Below are positions 9,908-19,349 of a DNA stretch of 61,032 nt, in pieces (the first letter of the stretch is position 1; each line of letters starts with the position of its first letter). The stretch spans positions 1 through 61,032 of the forward strand of contig NZ_JACONW010000015.1 in NCBI RefSeq assembly GCF_014357575.1, read 5' to 3'. Both the position numbers and the translations under genes were made by a program. Source of the DNA: Pseudomonas folii. Lineage in GTDB: Bacteria > Pseudomonadota > Gammaproteobacteria > Pseudomonadales > Pseudomonadaceae. Under the pieces are notes generated by a model that saw nothing but the letters and a program-made list of their open reading frames with translations, was not told where the DNA came from and made no database searches.

Positions 9908-10221
9908 CATTCCGTTTATTCCTGCTGACACTGCTCGTAGTCCTCCCCATCAAGTTTTGTGGGAGTCGTTACCTAGTGCCGTCGGAAAAATCCACTGATT
10001 ACAGTCGCCCAAGCTCTAAAGCCTGCATTTGCTAGGTAATGGCCTCGCGCTGCAGGCTGCTGGGGATATTTTCACGCCAAACCGTTACCCATTTGCGCCC
10101 TTGCAAAGGACTCTCAGCGCGGCAGAATGCGGCCGTTTAATCGGTTGGGATTCGACATTACACGCCGGAACGCATGTATTTCGAGTTCAAGCATTAGCTG
10201 CGTTTGAGTCAGAGGGTATTC

Positions 10222-11673
10222 ATGAGTTATCCAAAAGTTGTCCATCATGGCGGCGTCCAGAGTGTTACGGGTTCGTGCCATCAGGTGAGCTTTGACGAGC
10301 ATCACAGCGTGCTGGTTGACTGCGGTTTGCGTGTCGAATCTTCGGAGGTCGCCGGGCCGGGGCGGGATGCGAAGATTGATTTCCCCATAGACACGATAAA
10401 AGCCTTGTTGCTGACTCATGTCCATGTGGATCACGTTGGGCGTATCCCTGATCTGCTGGCCGCGGGTTACACCGGTCCGATAATCTGCAGCGAGCCCTCG
10501 GCAAAAATGTTGCCGCTCACCCTTGAGGATGCCTGGAAGTATCAGTTTGCTCATGACAGCAAACAGATTGAGCGGTATCTGGCTATTGTCCAGAAGCGGA
10601 CCATCCCGTTGCCCTTCAATACCTGGCATGTACTGACCGATACCCCGGAACTGGTTGTGAAGGTCAGGCTGCAGCGCGCGGGTCACATACTTGGCTCTGC
10701 TTATATCGAGTGCGATGTTCAGTACCCTACGGAGTCGCGACAGAAGCGCATCGTATTCTCCGGCGATCTGGGCTCTCGTCTCAATCCTCTGTTAATCAGC
10801 CCTGAGTCACCCGAGCGGGCAGATCTGCTGGTTCTTGAAAGCACCTATGGTGATCGTCTGCACGAGGACCGCGGTAGCCGTCAGACGCGCCTGGAAAAGA
10901 TCATCGACAAGGCGCTAGCTGATCACGGCACGATCCTCATTCCAGCGTTCAGCATCGGTCGCACCCAGGAGCTGCTGTTTGAGATAGAAGACATCTTGCG
11001 CCGCAAAGCACTGATCGAAGACCGCGATCCCGCGTTTGACGCCGTTGATGCTGATGGCCTGCCCATTGATTGGCCGCAATTGCCCGTCATCCTCGATTCA
11101 CCGCTGGCCAGCCGGTTTACCAAGGTCTACCAGGACTTCAATGGCTACTGGAATACCGCAGCTCAAGAGCGCCTGAGTGAAGGCCGCAACCCTTTGGGGT
11201 TCAAGCAACTCATCACAGTCGATAGTCATGACAAGCACCAGATGGTCGTGAACTACCTGTCCAGCACAGGCAGACCGGCAATCGTCATCGCAGGCAGCGG
11301 AATGTGCTCAGGTGGGCGGATCGTCAACTACCTGAAGGCCATGCTGGGCGACCCTCGTCACAATGTCGTATTCGTCGGTTATCAGGCCAAAGGGACGCCC
11401 GGCGCCGCGATACAGAAATACGGACCGGTAGAGGGTTATGTAGAGCTGGACAAGGAGCGATTCGAGATAAAGGCCGGCATCACCACAGTTGGTGGTTACT
11501 CGGCTCATGCTGATCAGTCAGAGTTGGTCAGCTTTGTGACTGGAATGAAGGAGTGGCCTGAGCAAATAACCCTCGTTCACGGAGACGCGAACGCGAAAAA
11601 GACGCTGGGTGATGTGCTGGAAAGGAAGTATTCGCTTATGAAGAAGACTATCAAAGTGCATGTTCCACGCTAG
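10222..11673 (+). CDS. MBL-fold beta-CASP metallo-hydrolase (RNA-processing type)
   Basis: This 483-residue cytoplasmic protein is of the CPSF-73/YSH1-like group. The zinc-binding motif HVHVDHVG is at about residue 66. A beta-CASP insert contains ESTYGDRLHEDR, SFSIGRTQELLFE and SGMCSGGRIVNYLK. The C-terminal RMMBL part has VGGYSAHADQSELVSF and LVHGDANAKKTL. Such proteins are endo/exoribonucleases; the substrate here is unknown. The ATG at 10222 is chosen over a TTG at 10204 because the family homology begins at SYPKVVHHGGVQSVTGS. It stands alone between lapA and the polysaccharide genes with more than 350 bases on each side, so it probably has its own promoter. Confidence 0.87.
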   Translation: MSYPKVVHHGGVQSVTGSCHQVSFDEHHSVLVDCGLRVESSEVAGPGRDAKIDFPIDTIKALLLTHVHVDHVGRIPDLLAAGYTGPIICSEPSAKMLPLTLEDAWKYQFAHDSKQIERYLAIVQKRTIPLPFNTWHVLTDTPELVVKVRLQRAGHILGSAYIECDVQYPTESRQKRIVFSGDLGSRLNPLLISPESPERADLLVLESTYGDRLHEDRGSRQTRLEKIIDKALADHGTILIPAFSIGRTQELLFEIEDILRRKALIEDRDPAFDAVDADGLPIDWPQLPVILDSPLASRFTKVYQDFNGYWNTAAQERLSEGRNPLGFKQLITVDSHDKHQMVVNYLSSTGRPAIVIAGSGMCSGGRIVNYLKAMLGDPRHNVVFVGYQAKGTPGAAIQKYGPVEGYVELDKERFEIKAGITTVGGYSAHADQSELVSFVTGMKEWPEQITLVHGDANAKKTLGDVLERKYSLMKKTIKVHVPR

Positions 11674-12036
11674 TGGTGGTGGGGCAACCCCGATCCGTCT
11701 GTGTAACGCAGGTATGCATGTTTGACTTTACGAACCTTGCTCAAGGTTGCTGACTGGCCAGTCGAAAGGTATTCTGCCGCCCTAATTAGCGATCTGATCG
11801 TATTTTGAGCGCTTACGTTGAGTCTGCGACGTGCGTACTCGCGGCCGTTGGCTGCGAAACCTCATATCGACGTCAGAGATTTGTCCGGGCGTTATATACG
11901 CGGCTCGGGCATTTCAGGCATTTGGCACAGATACTGTTTTGAACTGGCCAAAGTTCGTGTAATCAGGCAGCGTTATTTCATGGATCGGATAGCACGCACG
12001 GGGCGAGGCTGTCGAACACTCAGGATACGAATTCGC
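11674..12036. other. Intergenic region before the polysaccharide island
   Basis: There is no supportable gene. A small hairpin AACCTT-GCTC-AAGGTT lies at 11733-11748 and a perfect palindrome GACTGGCCAGTC at 11752-11763; together they may terminate the upstream gene. An open frame running in from 11818 joins rmlB in frame, but its first 70 or so residues do not resemble RmlB. I see no JUMPstart/ops (GGCGGTAG) element. Confidence 0.5.
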
Positions 12037-13113
12037 GTGAAAATTCTAGTCACCGGCGGCGCTGGTTTTATAGGCTCAGCCGTTATTCGCCATATCATTT
12101 CCAACACCGCTGATTCCGTTATTAACGTTGATAAGCTCACTTACGCTGGCAACCTGGAGTCGTTGGCGGAAGTTGCTAATGACCCACGCTACACCTTCGA
12201 GCGCGTAGATATCTGTGATCGAGTAGAGGTGGAGCGTGTGCTCAATGAGCACCAGCCTGATGCAATCATGCACCTCGCAGCGGAATCTCACGTTGATCGT
12301 TCGATTTCTGGCCCCTCCGAATTCGTGCAGACCAACATCATCGGTACATACACGCTGCTGGAAGCTGCACGCCACTACTGGTTGAACATGGAGGAGGGGC
12401 GCAAAGCTGATTTCCGCTTCCATCATATCTCTACTGATGAAGTCTATGGCGATCTTGAAGGGCCTGAAGACCTGTTCACTGAAACCACGCCTTATCAGCC
12501 GAGCTCGCCGTATTCAGCTAGTAAGGCTAGCTCCGATCACCTGGTTCGGGCATGGAGCAGAACCTACGGTTTGCCGACATTGATAACCAACTGTTCGAAC
12601 AACTACGGGCCATGTCATTTCCCGGAGAAACTGATCCCGTTGGTCATTCTCAATGCACTCGAAGGGAAGCCGCTGCCTGTGTACGGTAAAGGCAATCAGG
12701 TGCGTGACTGGCTCTACGTCGAAGATCATGCGCGGGCGCTGTACAAGGTTGTGACGCAAGGCGTTGTTGGCGAGACTTACAACATTGGGGGGCACAACGA
12801 GAAGCAGAACCTGGAGGTCGTACATACCCTCTGTGCGCTGTTGGATGAGCTGTGCCCTGATTCGGCCTACCGCCCTCATGCGAGCCTCATTACCTACGTG
12901 CAGGATCGTCCTGGTCACGACCAACGCTATGCGATTGACGCCAGCAAGATCCAGCGTGAACTGGGATGGACTCCCGAGGAGACATTCGAGTCCGGCATCC
13001 GTAAAACGGTCGAATGGTATCTGGGCAACTCTGAGTGGGTAGCGCACGTGAAGAGCGGCAGCTACCAGCTATGGATCGATCAGAACTACGCGGAACGTTC
13101 CGCAAAGGCTTAA
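12037..13113 (+). CDS. rfbB: dTDP-glucose 4,6-dehydratase
   Basis: RmlB/RfbB converts dTDP-glucose to dTDP-4-keto-6-deoxyglucose, the branch point to rhamnose and the 3-amino-3,6-dideoxy sugars. The protein has 358 residues and belongs to the extended SDR family. It shows TGGAGFIGS at the N-terminus for NAD binding, the STDEVYGDL catalytic segment, [12 protein letters not shown] (YxxxK) and [13 protein letters not shown]. The GTG at 12037 is chosen because the protein then begins with the conserved [17 protein letters not shown] lies 12 bases upstream. With rfbA it supplies the dTDP-sugar genes near 19-22 kb and rmlC at 31 kb. Confidence 0.95.
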   Translation: MKILVTGGAGFIGSAVIRHIISNTADSVINVDKLTYAGNLESLAEVANDPRYTFERVDICDRVEVERVLNEHQPDAIMHLAAESHVDRSISGPSEFVQTNIIGTYTLLEAARHYWLNMEEGRKADFRFHHISTDEVYGDLEGPEDLFTETTPYQPSSPYSASKASSDHLVRAWSRTYGLPTLITNCSNNYGPCHFPEKLIPLVILNALEGKPLPVYGKGNQVRDWLYVEDHARALYKVVTQGVVGETYNIGGHNEKQNLEVVHTLCALLDELCPDSAYRPHASLITYVQDRPGHDQRYAIDASKIQRELGWTPEETFESGIRKTVEWYLGNSEWVAHVKSGSYQLWIDQNYAERSAKA

Positions 13114-13313
13114 TGCTATCCAACGCCGGAACGTTTGGCTTCTTGACTGCTCCTATACTCCACGCCGCGCCCTGATGGGCAGCAGCACCGCACTCCCTTC
13201 TGCCCTCTGATTTTAGAAGTTAATTATCCACTTCTGAATCACGGTCAGTTGTCATGGAAGCGTTGCCAGAGCAGCAGCGTGGGGTGATCCGAATTTTTAG
13301 GGAATCTACGATA

Positions 13314-14204
13314 ATGACCACGATCAACCGTAAAGGCATCATCCTCGCTGGCGGTTCAGGCACGCGCCTGCATCCACTGACTTTAGGCGTATCCAAGCAG
13401 ATGCTGCCTATCTACGATAAACCGATGATTTTTTATCCGTTGTCAGTGCTGATGCTGGCCGGCATGCGCGAAATCCTGATCATATCCACACCAGAGGATC
13501 TGCCGAGCTTTCGCAAGTTGCTGGGTGATGGCAGCCTTTACGGCATTAAGCTCACGTACGCGGAGCAGCCCACGCCAGATGGCCTGGCCCAGGCATTTAT
13601 CATCGGTGAAGAATTCATCGGCAGCGATCCTTGCTGCCTGATTCTGGGCGACAACATTTTTTATGGTCAGCACTTCTCAGACAACCTGCGCGCCGCCAGC
13701 GAGCAAACCACAGGCGCCACTGTGTTCGGCTACCACGTAGCGGACCCCGAGCGTTTTGGTGTCGTTGAATTTGATTCGACCGGACGCGCACTGAGTATCG
13801 AAGAAAAGCCTGCCAATCCGAAGTCCAGCTACGCCGTGACCGGTTTGTATTTCTACGACAACACCGTTGTGGATATTGCTAAGAACATCAAGCCTTCCGA
13901 GCGTGGGGAGCTTGAAATTACTGACGTCAACCGTGCTTACCTTGAACAGAAAACCCTGACGGTACAGATGCTGGGCCGTGGTTTCGCTTGGCTGGATACC
14001 GGTACCCATGAGTCCTTGCTGGAGGCCAGTCATTTCGTGCATACCATCGAGCACCGTCAAGGGCTGAAAGTAGCATGCCTTGAAGAGATCGCTTTCCACG
14101 CAGGCTGGATCAGCGCTGATCAGCTCCGCGCTCAAGGTGAGAAGCTGAAGAAGACGGGTTATGGGCAGTATCTTCTGAAGGTATTAGAGGAAGATCGTCG
14201 TTAA
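13314..14204 (+). CDS. rfbA: Glucose-1-phosphate thymidylyltransferase
   Basis: RmlA/RfbA makes dTDP-glucose from glucose 1-phosphate and dTTP, and is usually feedback-inhibited by dTDP-rhamnose. It has 296 residues. The nucleotidyltransferase signature [11 protein letters not shown] is at about residue 12, followed by [24 protein letters not shown] and the late [15 protein letters not shown]. The ATG at 13314 gives the standard N-terminus; the upstream in-frame extension is unrelated. It follows rfbB with a 200-base gap. No rfbD lies in the window. Confidence 0.96.
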   Translation: MTTINRKGIILAGGSGTRLHPLTLGVSKQMLPIYDKPMIFYPLSVLMLAGMREILIISTPEDLPSFRKLLGDGSLYGIKLTYAEQPTPDGLAQAFIIGEEFIGSDPCCLILGDNIFYGQHFSDNLRAASEQTTGATVFGYHVADPERFGVVEFDSTGRALSIEEKPANPKSSYAVTGLYFYDNTVVDIAKNIKPSERGELEITDVNRAYLEQKTLTVQMLGRGFAWLDTGTHESLLEASHFVHTIEHRQGLKVACLEEIAFHAGWISADQLRAQGEKLKKTGYGQYLLKVLEEDRR

Positions 14205-14588
14205 GGCGCTGTGAGTATAGTCTCGCTGTTGTTCTGATTGATTGCACATAATGGTACTCATATTCATTGATCGTGCGGTCCAGTACCATTGGTATGGATC
14301 GCAGTCCTTGGAGTTTTTGTTGGGACCTCATTTTCTAGCCCTGCTTCTATAGCAAAGCGACTAAATCACGCTGCTGGAAAAACAACCGTGCAGTCTCTCA
14401 CTTTTACTCTCACGTTTATTAATGAGATGCTCTGAAAAGCCCGATAGCATACGATGCTAATATTTTATTTCATGTGTTTTGACATTATGGCTGGCCAGTT
14501 TCCAGCGGTTCCGTCAGTAAGAGTGGTCAATGTGAGCCACTTCTTGTCCTTTGGTTGATAATGAGACCGCAAAAATGGGTAGTCCGCA
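14205..14588. other. AT-rich intergenic stretch after rfbA
   Basis: Base composition drops sharply here relative to rfbA. I see no gene, RNA or strong hairpin. It probably carries the promoter for the following low-GC membrane-protein gene and marks the edge of recently acquired sequence. Confidence 0.5.
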
Positions 14589-16004
14589 ATGCTAGCTGTA
14601 GGTACACCACATCCATTTAGAGTTATAAAACTATTGGGTGAAAAATCTACGCTGGTATCTTTCATCTCTGCTTTTATTATCTTCTTTTGTGCTCAACTGA
14701 TATTAGATGCTCGCGATTTTAGAGGTGACGCAAGACTTTACTGGTCTCTGAGTGCCGATTTGCTGCAGTTTGACTATCCACAGACTATCAGGGGATATTT
14801 TTACCCCTTGGTGCTTGTGCCGTTCCGCTTCCTATTCGATTTTTCCGAATCAGTCGGGCTATTTTCGCTAAAGATTGGACAATCGGTCGCGTATGGATAC
14901 TTATTTTCCATAGCTTTACCGAATTTGTATCATTCGGTCTTTGGAGGCACTTTATCTACGCTACGGCGAATAATCCCACCAATTTTGGTAGCTTTGATAT
15001 TTCCCGGGCTTGTCTCCTATCCACTAAGTGATGCTCCCGCATTCGGGATGTTGGTGGCATCGGCCGTAATGGTTGTAAAGGCATTAGCTTCCCAATCGAT
15101 CATGAGGTCGTTCTCATATATTCTGATAGCCGGGCTGCTTTCGTATTTTTCTTACAACACTCGAACTATATATATCTTCTCGGTCATCGCTTTAGCGCTG
15201 TTAGTTTTGGTGTTTTTTATAAGAGGCCCCCTGTATAAACTTATCGCTGTGTTCATATTTTTTGCAGGTGTGTCGCTGGGGTCTGCTCCTCAGATGGCAA
15301 TAAACTACAGATACAGTAAGACGTTTTCCCCATTTGTTGAAACCGACCTCGGTGGTGGCTCTCTCTTCGTCCATCAGTTGGCTTGGGGCATGATAGTGGA
15401 TAGGTACGAGACCTACATCGAGCCAGGAGCTGTGCGGGGTACTCCTGTGTTCTACGCAAATAAGGCTGGGGCAGAGATACTTCGGAATCATGGCGGTTTT
15501 GATTCTTTGTCGATTTCCCGATTTCTTGAAATGATGATTGAGCATCCATTGGTATTTTCTGGGATTTATGTCCGTCACATAGCATCAGGTCTCGATGCCC
15601 GAGATGGGGAAGTCTATACACAACGACCTTCTGCTGAAAAGTCTACGCGATCATTAATGTATTTGTTTATTGTTATTTTTGGTCTTTCTCAGCTAGCGAT
15701 TTCTTTTATATTCAAAGGTTATAATAACTTTGTGAGAAAGTTTTTATTTGGAATAGTCCTTCTGCTTCCCAGTGTGGCGATAATTCCAGGGGCTATTGAA
15801 ACCAGATTTTTCTTTCCTGTATATTGTTTAGCTTATTGTGCCATCTCGTTAGAAAATATTGTTAGGTCAAAATTTATTTTGCAAATGCTAGTCGTAGTGC
15901 TGTTTGTTATTCCTGTATATGCATTTGTCCAGCACTCGATCAAAAGTCCTATCTACCAGCGACCAGAATCCTATTTGATAGTACCCATCAACTCGCCCGA
16001 GTGA
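14589..16004 (+). CDS. Multi-spanning membrane protein, probable GT-C-type glycosyltransferase
   Basis: This 471-residue protein has about 10-12 hydrophobic segments and is AT-rich, unlike the housekeeping genes. After the first membrane segment (about 22-41) a periplasmic loop contains DARDFRGDARLYWSLSAD. Acidic residues in this position are characteristic of polyprenol-phosphate-sugar-dependent GT-C enzymes. I recognise no specific family. It stands alone on the plus strand, convergent with the DUF2142 group. A job in periplasmic sugar transfer to O-polysaccharide is an inference from topology and context. No clear ribosome site precedes the ATG. Confidence 0.7.
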   Translation: MLAVGTPHPFRVIKLLGEKSTLVSFISAFIIFFCAQLILDARDFRGDARLYWSLSADLLQFDYPQTIRGYFYPLVLVPFRFLFDFSESVGLFSLKIGQSVAYGYLFSIALPNLYHSVFGGTLSTLRRIIPPILVALIFPGLVSYPLSDAPAFGMLVASAVMVVKALASQSIMRSFSYILIAGLLSYFSYNTRTIYIFSVIALALLVLVFFIRGPLYKLIAVFIFFAGVSLGSAPQMAINYRYSKTFSPFVETDLGGGSLFVHQLAWGMIVDRYETYIEPGAVRGTPVFYANKAGAEILRNHGGFDSLSISRFLEMMIEHPLVFSGIYVRHIASGLDARDGEVYTQRPSAEKSTRSLMYLFIVIFGLSQLAISFIFKGYNNFVRKFLFGIVLLLPSVAIIPGAIETRFFFPVYCLAYCAISLENIVRSKFILQMLVVVLFVIPVYAFVQHSIKSPIYQRPESYLIVPINSPE

Positions 16005-16868
16005 AAATGATTTAAAGTTGCGAGACTGAATGTTAGGGCCGGAAACGGCTCGGACGGCTCGTATAGAAGGCAGGGACACCGATAATCAGTAGACCAAAGC
16101 GTTTAGCATTCAAACGATTTATGGAAGTTGACTTGCATAAATCTGAGAACTAAATTTTGCTTAGCGAATACTAAAAGTGGATGTTCTACTAATAGAGCAA
16201 CGTGCCCGCCAACCACCAGCCATTTTATCAGCTAATGCCAGACAAAAAGGTGTAAGTGAGTAGCCACTTCCAACCGATCGCTCTACACATTGGCGTGTGG
16301 GTGTTTTCAATCAACGTCTCGCAGTCGAGCATAAATCAAGATAACGTTAGTGTAAGTGAAGTCGCGGTGCATGCGGCGATTATGGGATTGGAAGACTTAT
16401 GTGACTTGATGCAAAGTTACGGATTGGCTAATAAGGCATCAAGTATTAACTTTATCGTGTGAATATGAGGCATAATCTTAGATATGTGCGATTCAGATAA
16501 AGTATTGTAGTTGCGCTGCTGCTGTTGTTGTTGGCTATCCAAGTGGCGTGACGGCCACTATGACATTCGGGGGAAATAGTGTTGAGAGCGATATAAGCTC
16601 GAAATTCAGGGAAGGTTATTCAAATATTAATAAAGGCAATGTTCGCTTAAAGTTAAGGGGGATGATCTCATTTGATCGATTCAAACGTGATTGTCCGACC
16701 GCGTTTATTTGCTGTATGGTAAAAGTTTTTGCAACTTTGGCTTAAGGATCATATCCTGCGGCTGAAAAGATCGGCATCTCAAACCGAAAGCCGTTACGGA
16801 TAGTTTGAGATGCCGCCGATAATACACTTGCCAAGTATAGCCAGTGGCTCGCTGATCCTTGGGCAAAA
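16005..16868. other. 864-base AT-rich region without a supportable gene
   Basis: The region lies between convergent genes. Only short open frames occur (16256-16462 and 16548-16745, plus strand), with no recognisable homology. Just before the second, a different frame encodes a leucine-rich stretch (VVALLLLLLAIQVA) that could be a decayed signal peptide, so a broken gene is possible but unproven. Confidence 0.4.
16772..16815. terminator. Perfect 13-bp inverted repeat between convergent transcription units
   Basis: The arms CGGCATCTCAAAC (16772-16784) and GTTTGAGATGCCG (16803-16815) enclose 18 bases. It lies 54 bases beyond the stop of the minus-strand 192-residue gene. A bidirectional terminator is the simplest reading. 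No T run follows, so an element end is also possible. Confidence 0.45.
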
Positions 16869-17447
16869 TCAGCTGCAGGCCGCTTCAAAGGGGTAAATTT
16901 GCATGCTCTCAGAGAGTATATAATACTTGTAATCGCATTTGGATAAGTTGTCAGGGTTATCTAGAATTAAGCTAAACCCGGAGCGTTCAGAGCGTGGCAA
17001 GCCAAGTATCTTCTTTACATCAGACCGCAGGCCGTCAATACGTGTTACCGATATAACTTCACCGGACTTAACGATTAGCAGATACTGCTGAGATTGTTCA
17101 GATTTTTCGTCTACATATCCCCAGCCTGAGACAATAGTGGTTGAACCCTGCGCAGAAAAAGAATCAATATAGCCATGAGCCTGAGTTAAAGCTCCCGAGA
17201 GACGTAGAGCACCGCCATCGTTGGTCATCTGTAGGCTTTTTTTGATTACTGCTACACTTAGTCCTGTAGTAGCAGTATAAGCTTGAGTTAAAGCTCCCTC
17301 AGTAATGTTATCAATAGCGGTAACCAAGGGGGTAACGATAAAATTGTTATTTTCTTTAAGGTTTTTGCTAACTGCCATGATGTTTGCTGTTAGCAACCAT
17401 GTCGTTATAACCACTAGAAAAATATTCACAATTTTTGGAGCATTCAT
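16869..17447 (-). CDS. Single-pass membrane protein with periplasmic domain, unknown function
   Basis: The 192-residue protein has one N-terminal membrane anchor (about residues 7-27) and a soluble, presumably periplasmic remainder. The region VSGWGYVDEK...YLLIVKSGEVISVTRI...SGFSLIL looks like a beta-sandwich of the kind sometimes found as a C-terminal domain on GT-C membrane glycosyltransferases. Its start overlaps the stop of the DUF2142 gene by one base (TAATG). It may therefore work as a detached periplasmic domain of that enzyme. Function is not recognised. Confidence 0.6.
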   Translation of the reverse strand: MNAPKIVNIFLVVITTWLLTANIMAVSKNLKENNNFIVTPLVTAIDNITEGALTQAYTATTGLSVAVIKKSLQMTNDGGALRLSGALTQAHGYIDSFSAQGSTTIVSGWGYVDEKSEQSQQYLLIVKSGEVISVTRIDGLRSDVKKILGLPRSERSGFSLILDNPDNLSKCDYKYYILSESMQIYPFEAACS

Positions 17448-18748
17448 TATGCATGCTCCGAGACGGATAGTTTTGACTTCATAGTAAATGCCCTACACGT
17501 CAGAGCTAGCATGTAAGCCATAAAGGGAATAGTCACGAATAGATATCTGCCCTGCGGCTGAGGCATTGCGAGCTGAGAACCTATAATGCTTAAGATCACT
17601 ATCGAAGGTATCATGCCTAGTATCATTATTAAAGGTAATGCATGCTCCAGATAAAAATCTTTCTTTTCAAGTTTTTTATAGCTGAAGATAGTAGAGAGAA
17701 GCGCTGTTGCGATTGCCGTGCAGCCAACCACCTCGGCGATCATATATTGCCATGACTGAATATAGATATTCATCCATCCCGTGACGGAGAAATAGCTCAT
17801 CGCGGACATACGAAGCCAAGGGGCGAGCGTTTGAAAGTTGATCAGTTTATCACCGCATATCAGATAGCATGTGCCGGCAGTTGAGCCCGGATCGTTTCGA
17901 TGCATTTCGACAAATGCAACTTGACCTGATACTCCAGTGATTTCACCAAAAGTGCTATAGGTAAATATGAGCATCGGCGCCGCTACTATTAGGGCTGATG
18001 CCAGCAAAGCGGCCATTAATTTTAAATTGATCCCCTTAAAATATAGCCTGGAAATTATAATGGCGACGATAAAGACAATGCTCGGTAAAAAATATAGCTT
18101 GGCAAGTAAAAGTAGGCCAACGCAAGCTCCTAGCTGTATCGCATTATTGAGTGTTGGCCTGCTATTTAGATCTAAAAGTGCCGCCAAACTCATAGCTATT
18201 ACGGTGATGCCATATGCGTCACTATTAAAGTAAGAAAAAATAAAGCTAACTTGTGGTATTAACGATACTACAACAGCAATTAGAGCGGACGTGCGCGGCA
18301 GGAGTTCGTGGGCGCGCGCTATTCTGTAAAGTGCGGTGATGAACAGTCCAGCCAAAGTCCAGTTAAATATTCTCGCACCAAGATACAGTAGATTCTCAGG
18401 TAACAGATATGAAGCAATTGTCGTTGTGATCAAACCGCCAACAACATGTGGGAAAGGTAAGCCGTGATACCAGAACGAACCGGCTCGCCATGTGTGATGT
18501 GTCAATTCGCCTGAAAAGGCTTGTGGTGTGTTTATAGTGGTTGGGAATTCATGCAGCGTGAAAATGTAGTCCAGAAGATAAAAGTGGGTGGACTCATCAG
18601 GTGCCCCACTGAATGGAATAGTGAAAGACCAGATAATCACCAGTAATATGTAGCTCACCCCCAGCATTATCTTGTAACGCGCATCCTGTTGTGTAGCTGC
18701 CACACTCGTCAGGATGGCATTGTCTGTTCTATGTGGGGTTGCAATCAT
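17447..18748 (-). CDS. DUF2142-family polytopic membrane protein (putative GT-C glycosyltransferase)
   Basis: The 433-residue protein has about ten membrane segments. The first periplasmic loop carries GAPDESTHFY, the acidic/histidine signature of DUF2142, and a later QGRYLFVTIPF motif is also typical. The family is predicted to transfer sugars from polyprenyl phosphate in the periplasm or at the outer inner-membrane face. It is the first gene after a 193-base gap downstream of gtrA and is coupled to the following 192-residue gene. AT-rich codon use suggests transfer from elsewhere. It is the best candidate for the GtrC-like transferase of the Gtr module. Confidence 0.75.
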   Translation of the reverse strand: MIATPHRTDNAILTSVAATQQDARYKIMLGVSYILLVIIWSFTIPFSGAPDESTHFYLLDYIFTLHEFPTTINTPQAFSGELTHHTWRAGSFWYHGLPFPHVVGGLITTTIASYLLPENLLYLGARIFNWTLAGLFITALYRIARAHELLPRTSALIAVVVSLIPQVSFIFSYFNSDAYGITVIAMSLAALLDLNSRPTLNNAIQLGACVGLLLLAKLYFLPSIVFIVAIIISRLYFKGINLKLMAALLASALIVAAPMLIFTYSTFGEITGVSGQVAFVEMHRNDPGSTAGTCYLICGDKLINFQTLAPWLRMSAMSYFSVTGWMNIYIQSWQYMIAEVVGCTAIATALLSTIFSYKKLEKKDFYLEHALPLIMILGMIPSIVILSIIGSQLAMPQPQGRYLFVTIPFMAYMLALTCRAFTMKSKLSVSEHA

Positions 18749-18941
18749 TTAGTGTACCATCTCGTTAAGTTTCTGGCTCTCGCCCCGCTGATTCTTTAGC
18801 CTCTATCATCTCTGCAAGGGGGAGCGTCTCTCTTTCGCATGAACTGATACGTTGCAAGAATTCATGAATTCGTGAACGTAAGAACATAGTAGCAAGGCCC
18901 CAAACTCCCCCGCGAGCTACATACTTCCTTTTCCGAGTTAT

Positions 18942-19349
18942 TCAGATGCGCTCCACTTTTTTGGGCGAGAATAGCAGCTTTGAAAGGGAGTACGTGATTG
19001 GGATCGTTAGAATAATTGATGCCAAGGGGGCCAGCATTGCATTTAGATCAAGCTTCTCAACCCACAGCCAGATAATCATAAGGCTCGCGAGGTATTGAAT
19101 CAGATATATGAAAGGAAACAGGATAGCTGCTTTCGCACCTCTGTGACTTTGAAAAACAAAGTAGCGGTTCAGTACAAATGCGAGCAGGATACCGAAGCCA
19201 TAAGCAATGCTATACGCTACGGCATAACTAAACATCTGAAGCATTAAAAGGTAGACGAGGTAGGTTACGGCGGTATTAACTCCGCCAGACATCAAAAAAC
19301 GGAGGAAGCTGATCTGACTCAGCTTCCCGAAAGCACCGCTGATCTTCAC
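18942..19349 (-). CDS. GtrA-family membrane protein (polyprenyl-phosphate-sugar flippase)
   Basis: The 135-residue protein has four membrane segments. [20 protein letters not shown] near the N-terminus and FVLNRYFVF mid-protein are characteristic of GtrA. In serotype-converting systems GtrA moves undecaprenyl-phosphate-linked sugar across the inner membrane. The ATG overlaps the stop of the upstream acetyltransferase/isomerase gene by four bases (ATGA), so the sugar synthesis and flipping genes are translated together. Confidence 0.87.
   Translation of the reverse strand: MKISGAFGKLSQISFLRFLMSGGVNTAVTYLVYLLMLQMFSYAVAYSIAYGFGILLAFVLNRYFVFQSHRGAKAAILFPFIYLIQYLASLMIIWLWVEKLDLNAMLAPLASIILTIPITYSLSKLLFSPKKVERI

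Noticed and set aside
10029..10295. 88-codon open frame before the MBL-fold gene
   Set aside because: It overlaps the real start of the MBL-fold gene in another frame, has no ribosome site and no recognisable content.
11818..12036. N-terminal extension of RfbB
   Set aside because: The frame is open, but the residues have no resemblance to RmlB. The conserved protein starts at the GTG 12037.
14205..14588. JUMPstart/ops element for RfaH-type control of the island
   Set aside because: No GGCGGTAG core was found here or upstream of rfbB.
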